Virus record (IMG/VR): IMGVR_UViG_3300010373_000103
Span: 1-32,930 of that record
Origin: a virus
Length of the DNA stretch: 32,930 nucleotides
Strand: one strand, 5' to 3'
Shown here: piece after piece, positions 30,519 to 32,930 of the stretch
How the letters are laid out: every line of letters begins with the position of its first letter
Position numbering within the stretch: the first letter of the stretch is position 1
Made by a program: the position numbers and the translations under genes
The notes under the pieces: model-generated
Told to the model about the DNA's origin: nothing
Seen by the model: the letters and a program-made list of their open reading frames with translations, nothing else
The model's database searches: none

Positions 30519-30656
30519 ATGACCCAAGGAATTGTATCAAGCCCTGACAGCTCAAAAGGCGTTGAAATATGGCTGGCGCAGATCGCAGCGCGCAGGGCTG
30601 ATGATGCCGCTCGGGCGAGACGTTGGTTCGATAGTCTGCCGATGGTGCGCCGTTAA
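30519..30656 (+). CDS. 45-residue MTQG-type peptide
   Basis: The product (MTQGIVSSPDSSKGVEIWLAQIAARRADDAARARRWF and so on) is a basic Ala/Arg helix. Its leader and first codons align without gaps with those of the gene at 29519. A TTG at 30510 is an alternative start, three codons earlier. It is followed by a TAATG junction. Confidence 0.5.
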   Translation: MTQGIVSSPDSSKGVEIWLAQIAARRADDAARARRWFDSLPMVRR

Positions 30657-30829
30657 TGGACAAGACAGAACAGCGATGCCGGGAAATCCTCGCCCAGGAG
30701 GTTGAAGCTTCCAGGATGCAGGCTGAGACTGCCAAGCATCTTCGCTCAGGCGGCAAACTGTTGGGGTGGCCTGCACTGGCGCTCAGGGCAATGATACGCA
30801 TTGCAGATGCGCCTGAAACACCGAAGTAG
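30656..30829 (+). CDS. 57-residue amphipathic helix protein
   Basis: The product (MDKTEQRCREILAQEVEASRMQAETAKHLRSGGKLLGWPALALRAM and so on) is a helical protein with a polar first half and a shorter apolar second half. It starts in a TAATG junction. Its TAG lies in the next cassette. Family unknown. Confidence 0.55.
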   Translation: MDKTEQRCREILAQEVEASRMQAETAKHLRSGGKLLGWPALALRAMIRIADAPETPK

Positions 30830-30838
30830 GAGCGAACA

Positions 30839-31081
30839 TTGAAACGCGACAAGAGGGGTAACTGTGCGCGGTGTAGCGGCAAAGGAACCACTGAGTGGAT
30901 TTCTTTTGAGAGGCTGTCCAGCGAGGGGCAGAAATATTTTGACGAAACAAAATGCCCAGACTGCGGTGGTAACGGCGGTCACCCGATGACGCCAAAACGC
31001 CAACAGCAAATCGAGTATGCGGCTAAATGGATAGACGAATTTATGCGAAAGCAGGGTTGGTATGATCCACGAGAAAGCTGA
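30839..31081 (+). CDS. 80-residue DnaJ-type zinc mini-protein
   Basis: The start is TTG 30839, seven bases after AGGAG. The product has NCARCSGKGTTEW and TKCPDCGGNGG: two CxxCxGxG units spaced by about 28 residues, the DnaJ-like zinc pattern again. A helical tail follows (TPKRQQQIEYAAKWIDEFMRKQGW). It is of the same type as the gene at 22470 and may share a role. Confidence 0.65.
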   Translation: MKRDKRGNCARCSGKGTTEWISFERLSSEGQKYFDETKCPDCGGNGGHPMTPKRQQQIEYAAKWIDEFMRKQGWYDPRES

Positions 31082-31098
31082 ATAAGGAAGAACACACG

Positions 31099-31287
31099 AT
31101 GACCCGTCTAGACAAACTTACCTGCACAGCAGGCTTTCTGGCCCTCGCATTGATCTGTGATCTTGGTGCTATGGGATGGCAGAGTGAAAGGCCTGCGTTC
31201 GCAGCCCATCTCCTGCTTCTTGCCGTGGTGTTTGCGGCTTTGGGGCTGTGGTTCTTCTGGACACTCAGCAGAACTTACCGAGCCTGA
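31099..31287 (+). CDS. Two-helix membrane protein ending the rightward array
   Basis: The 62-residue product has helix 1 CTAGFLALALICDLGAMGW and helix 2 FAAHLLLLAVVFAALGLWFFW, with a basic end. It has AAGGAAG before ATG. It overlaps, tail to tail, the frameshifted membrane gene on the other strand. It may be a membrane partner of the small-gene set. Unknown. Confidence 0.55.
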   Translation: MTRLDKLTCTAGFLALALICDLGAMGWQSERPAFAAHLLLLAVVFAALGLWFFWTLSRTYRA

Positions 31288-31469
31288 AATCGCCTATTCC
31301 TCCAAGTCCGCCCCCGGTCAGGAAGCTGATCAGAACCACGCAGACGATGATCGCAAAGACCACGCGGATCACCCATGAGAAAGGCTCAGGAACGGGAAAC
31401 CTGCGTAATCGCCCACCAGATGATGGCGAAGATCAGGCCAACTACCAGCAACGAAATCAATATGCCCAT
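31265..31469 (-). pseudogene. Small two-helix membrane protein gene with one-base frameshift
   Basis: From ATG 31469 (with AAGGGGAA before it) the frame reads MGILISLLVVGLIFAIIWWAITQVSRS and stops at 31386. In the +1 frame the text goes on as VPEPFSWVIRVVFAIIVCVV, then LISFLTGGGLGG and more, to a stop at 31265. Joined, they give a typical two-helix phage membrane protein (helix, PEPF, helix). The join lies at a GTTTCCCG stretch where one T or C too many would explain it. It may be a real broken gene, a programmed +1 shift or a sequence error. It is the last gene of the lysis module. Confidence 0.55.
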
Positions 31470-31481
31470 GACAATTCCCCT

Positions 31482-31928
31482 TCACTGTTGAACGCTTGCG
31501 CCGATGATTAGTTCCTCGCAGCCCATGACATTCGGCTCATGGCCGAGCTGATCGCGGTATTGCTGCTTCAGGGATTCAAGGTTTCTGGCCCACGCATCCA
31601 AGGCACTCTGATTCTTGGCTGCTATGGAAAGACAGACCTGCTTCTTGGCATTCTGGATGCGAACGTCCAGTTCGCTGCGCTGAACATCCATGAGGATATG
31701 CTGGCCGTTTCTGACTTCCTCCGCATAGGCGAATGGAGGCGTCAGCCCCATGAATGCGAGCCAACCGCAGATCCAGGCAATATGGAATATCAAGGCTGCA
31801 CCTCCAATAAAAACGCATATGGAGATCGTTAAGTCATAACGAAATCGTGCCCATTTGTCTCCATCGACTGGCGGAATAAGTCTTTTTGCAATCTCCCAGC
31901 CCCCGCTGGCAACTTCGTTGAGCCCCAT
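31482..31928 (-). CDS. Membrane protein with helical tail in lysis module
   Basis: The 148-residue protein has a basic/aromatic head (WARFRYDL) and one long membrane helix (about 34-60: ISICVFIGGAALIFHIAWICGWLAF). A long helical tail with Gln and Arg follows (VRIQNAKKQVCLSIAAKNQ, then LESLKQQYRDQL). It lies between the spanins and the frameshifted membrane gene. It could be a holin-type or exclusion protein. It overlaps nothing. Family unknown. Confidence 0.5.
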   Translation of the reverse strand: MGLNEVASGGWEIAKRLIPPVDGDKWARFRYDLTISICVFIGGAALIFHIAWICGWLAFMGLTPPFAYAEEVRNGQHILMDVQRSELDVRIQNAKKQVCLSIAAKNQSALDAWARNLESLKQQYRDQLGHEPNVMGCEELIIGASVQQ

Positions 31929-31940
31929 TTTACATAGAGC

Positions 31941-32207
31941 CTATTTTGACTTGTCAGGCTGCGGCTTTGGCCATGCCTGAACTGTCGCGTGATGACGGGC
32001 AGCGCAATCGCCATAGACGCGCAGGACATTCACTGTCCATACGAGCCAGGAATCATAGTCTGCATCCGGCGTCGATAGCTTTGGGCAATCCTCGGCAAGC
32101 CTAGTATCCAGCGCGGGTATTTGCGGCGGCGATGGCTGCGGCGAGGTTGTGCATCCTAGCAGCGCCAGGCTTACAATTGGCAGGCAGAGGCGTCTTAACT
32201 TGAACAT
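31941..32207 (-). CDS. Outer-membrane spanin lipoprotein (Rz1-like)
   Basis: The 88-residue protein has a short signal peptide with lipobox (LRRLCLPIVSLALLGC; Cys 19 is the lipid site). A Pro-rich segment follows (PQPSPPQIP). This is typical for o-spanins, though longer than lambda Rz1. Its start lies inside the inner spanin gene in another frame (107 bases overlap), again as in Rz/Rz1. It should connect outer and inner membranes and fuse them at lysis. Confidence 0.7.
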   Translation of the reverse strand: MFKLRRLCLPIVSLALLGCTTSPQPSPPQIPALDTRLAEDCPKLSTPDADYDSWLVWTVNVLRVYGDCAARHHATVQAWPKPQPDKSK

Positions 32208-32481
32208 CTTTCAAGTCCTTCGTGATGGTGTCGATCTGCGTTCCGAAGTTGGTCTGGTTCTTGAGAAAGTCCTGAGCTGCGGTATTGATCTGTCTGGAGA
32301 TGTCCTGAAACTGTTTCAACTCGGCATTCGCTCTGGCCTTATCCTCAAGCGCCTGTTCCGCCTTCATGCCGTTGATCTGGCTATTCTTGTAGACCGAGAC
32401 GGCGTAGCCGCCTGTTGCTGTGCCGGCGATAAATAACGCTAGACCTCCGATGGCATATGCCCAGATTCCGGTGAACATCAT
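32101..32481 (-). CDS. Inner-membrane spanin (Rz-like)
   Basis: The 126-residue protein has an N-terminal membrane helix (about 5-27: GIWAYAIGGLALFIAGTATGGYAV). A long periplasmic coiled-coil follows (about 35-90: KAEQALEDKARANAELKQFQDISRQINTA), and CKPGAARMHNLAAAI near the end. 'lPanC...aar..L...a.aan' is a common Rz ending. It overlaps the o-spanin gene in a shifted frame. It forms the inner partner of the spanin pair. Confidence 0.75.
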   Translation of the reverse strand: MMFTGIWAYAIGGLALFIAGTATGGYAVSVYKNSQINGMKAEQALEDKARANAELKQFQDISRQINTAAQDFLKNQTNFGTQIDTITKDLKDVQVKTPLPANCKPGAARMHNLAAAIAAANTRAGY

Positions 32482-32762
32482 TGACCTCCCGGTGGATTGG
32501 TTGGATTGACGGTTTCCGACACCGATCCACGCGCGAACGAAATGCCAAGATTGGCTGTGATCAGCCCGATGAAATACACAATGTCATCGCGCATGGCCGT
32601 GATCCTGTCGCCCAATGCCTTGGCCCAGTTTTCAGGGATGAGTGCGATAAAGCACAGGGCGAGGATAACGACCAGAACGCCAATGATGAGCCACATCGCC
32701 AGCTTCTCGAAGGTCAATCGAGCGCGGCGGCTGGCTGCGACATGGGCTGTTTCGTCGGCCAT
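32478..32762 (-). CDS. Membrane protein, holin candidate
   Basis: The 94-residue protein has a basic head (ASRRARLTFEKL), a strong helix (about 21-43: LAMWLIIGVLVVILALCFIALI) and a weaker second (IVYFIGLITANLGISFA). Position right before the Rz gene (ATGA overlap) and length fit a class II holin. Homology is not recognised. The other candidate is the next gene upstream. Confidence 0.55.
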   Translation of the reverse strand: MADETAHVAASRRARLTFEKLAMWLIIGVLVVILALCFIALIPENWAKALGDRITAMRDDIVYFIGLITANLGISFARGSVSETVNPTNPPGGQ

Positions 32763-32765
32763 TGG

Positions 32766-32903
32766 CTAGACGTGGGCGAACACGCCGACGAGATTGGCCA
32801 CAACCGCAACAGCGATATAGGTCCAGTGAAGCATTCCCCACGTCTCAAGGCTCTTGAGCTGTGTCTGCCACCATGATGGCGTGGTTGATGTCGGTGTCGT
32901 CAT
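32766..32903 (-). CDS. 45-residue membrane peptide at start of lysis cassette
   Basis: The product starts MTTPTSTTPSWWQTQLKSLET and continues WGMLHWTYIAVAVVANLVGVFAHV: a polar head and one hydrophobic helix at the C-terminus. AGGAG lies seven bases before ATG. It stops three bases before the next ATG. It may be a holin or a holin partner. The endolysin gene is not in view and probably lies beyond the right edge. Confidence 0.6.
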   Translation of the reverse strand: MTTPTSTTPSWWQTQLKSLETWGMLHWTYIAVAVVANLVGVFAHV

Positions 32904-32930
32904 TTACATCTCCTGTTGTGAGAGAAAGAG

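Larger units (their letters stand above)
27344..30835 (+). repeat. Repeated AGGAGCCGA start cassette (about 13 copies)
   Basis: A nearly constant stop-plus-ribosome-site motif precedes most small genes. Copies (start positions): AGGAGCCGA at 27344, 27458 (AGGAGCCGG), 28550, 28643, 29126, 29741, 30267 and 30485; GGAGCCG at 28823 and 29495; AGGAGCCA at 29907 and 30070; AGGAGCGA at 30828. In many copies the TAG or TGA of the previous gene is part of the motif or directly before it (as in TAGGAGCCGA). The distance to the start is mostly 5-9 bases. Conservation goes beyond the AGGAG needed for ribosome binding: CCGA is also kept. Confidence 0.8.

Noticed and set aside
1-32930. tRNA genes, CRISPR arrays, insertion sequences and integrase/att sites
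   Set aside because: I looked for cloverleaf ends, repeat-spacer patterns, transposase motifs and tyrosine or serine recombinase motifs and found none that I could support.

Overview
The window is most likely part of a tailed bacteriophage genome with a short-tail (podovirus, P22-like) head and tail plan. It could equally be a prophage carrying that plan. I see no integrase, no repressor that I recognise, and no chromosomal genes. Moderate-to-high GC, an alphaproteobacterial feel to the proteins and some apparently leaderless starts suggest an alphaproteobacterial host. That host call is inference and would need a database search. Both ends are cut inside functional modules: a tail-stabilisation gene runs off the left end, and the lysis cassette runs toward the right end with no endolysin in view.

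Bases 1-22168 are transcribed right to left. First come small early or middle genes (22168-21193). A 395-base gap with a DnaA box and a replication-organiser-like protein follow (20797). Then come many small genes and the DNA-packaging genes: large terminase 18081-16735 and portal 16692-14323. Next are three surface-type virion proteins, including a 1410-residue Ig-repeat protein and a polyglycine protein. These are followed by a zinc-knuckle protein, scaffold, major capsid protein and a probable decoration protein. After them lies an unusual 668-residue glycosyltransferase / MptE-like / methyltransferase fusion, then more virion proteins, ending with gp4-like and gp10-like tail-completion proteins. 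Genes overlap mostly by one to four bases, so this is one long late operon.

Bases 22261-31287 are mainly left to right. The first block (22261-25232) carries small zinc-binding proteins, an ERF-family single-strand annealing protein and three HNH nucleases. A short opposed block (26602-25239) encodes five small proteins. A second rightward block starts at 26708 with a GIY-YIG nuclease and a phage Dam-type adenine methyltransferase. It continues as an array of about fifteen tiny genes, most introduced by almost the same stop-plus-ribosome-site cassette (TAGGAGCCGA). The opposed block has its own repeated start cassette (GAGGCC). Two divergent control regions (22169-22260 and 26603-26707) hold repeated or palindromic sites overlapping the -35 elements. 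Their leftward promoters appear to give leaderless messages.

Bases 31265-32903 (leftward) are a lysis cassette: small membrane proteins, an overlapping inner/outer spanin pair, a further membrane protein and a small membrane-protein gene broken by a one-base frameshift.

The most novel-looking features are the repeated start cassettes, the palindromic divergent promoter with shared -35 arms, the three-domain glycan/methyl enzyme among head genes, and the dense set of Cys-rich and single-helix mini-proteins.
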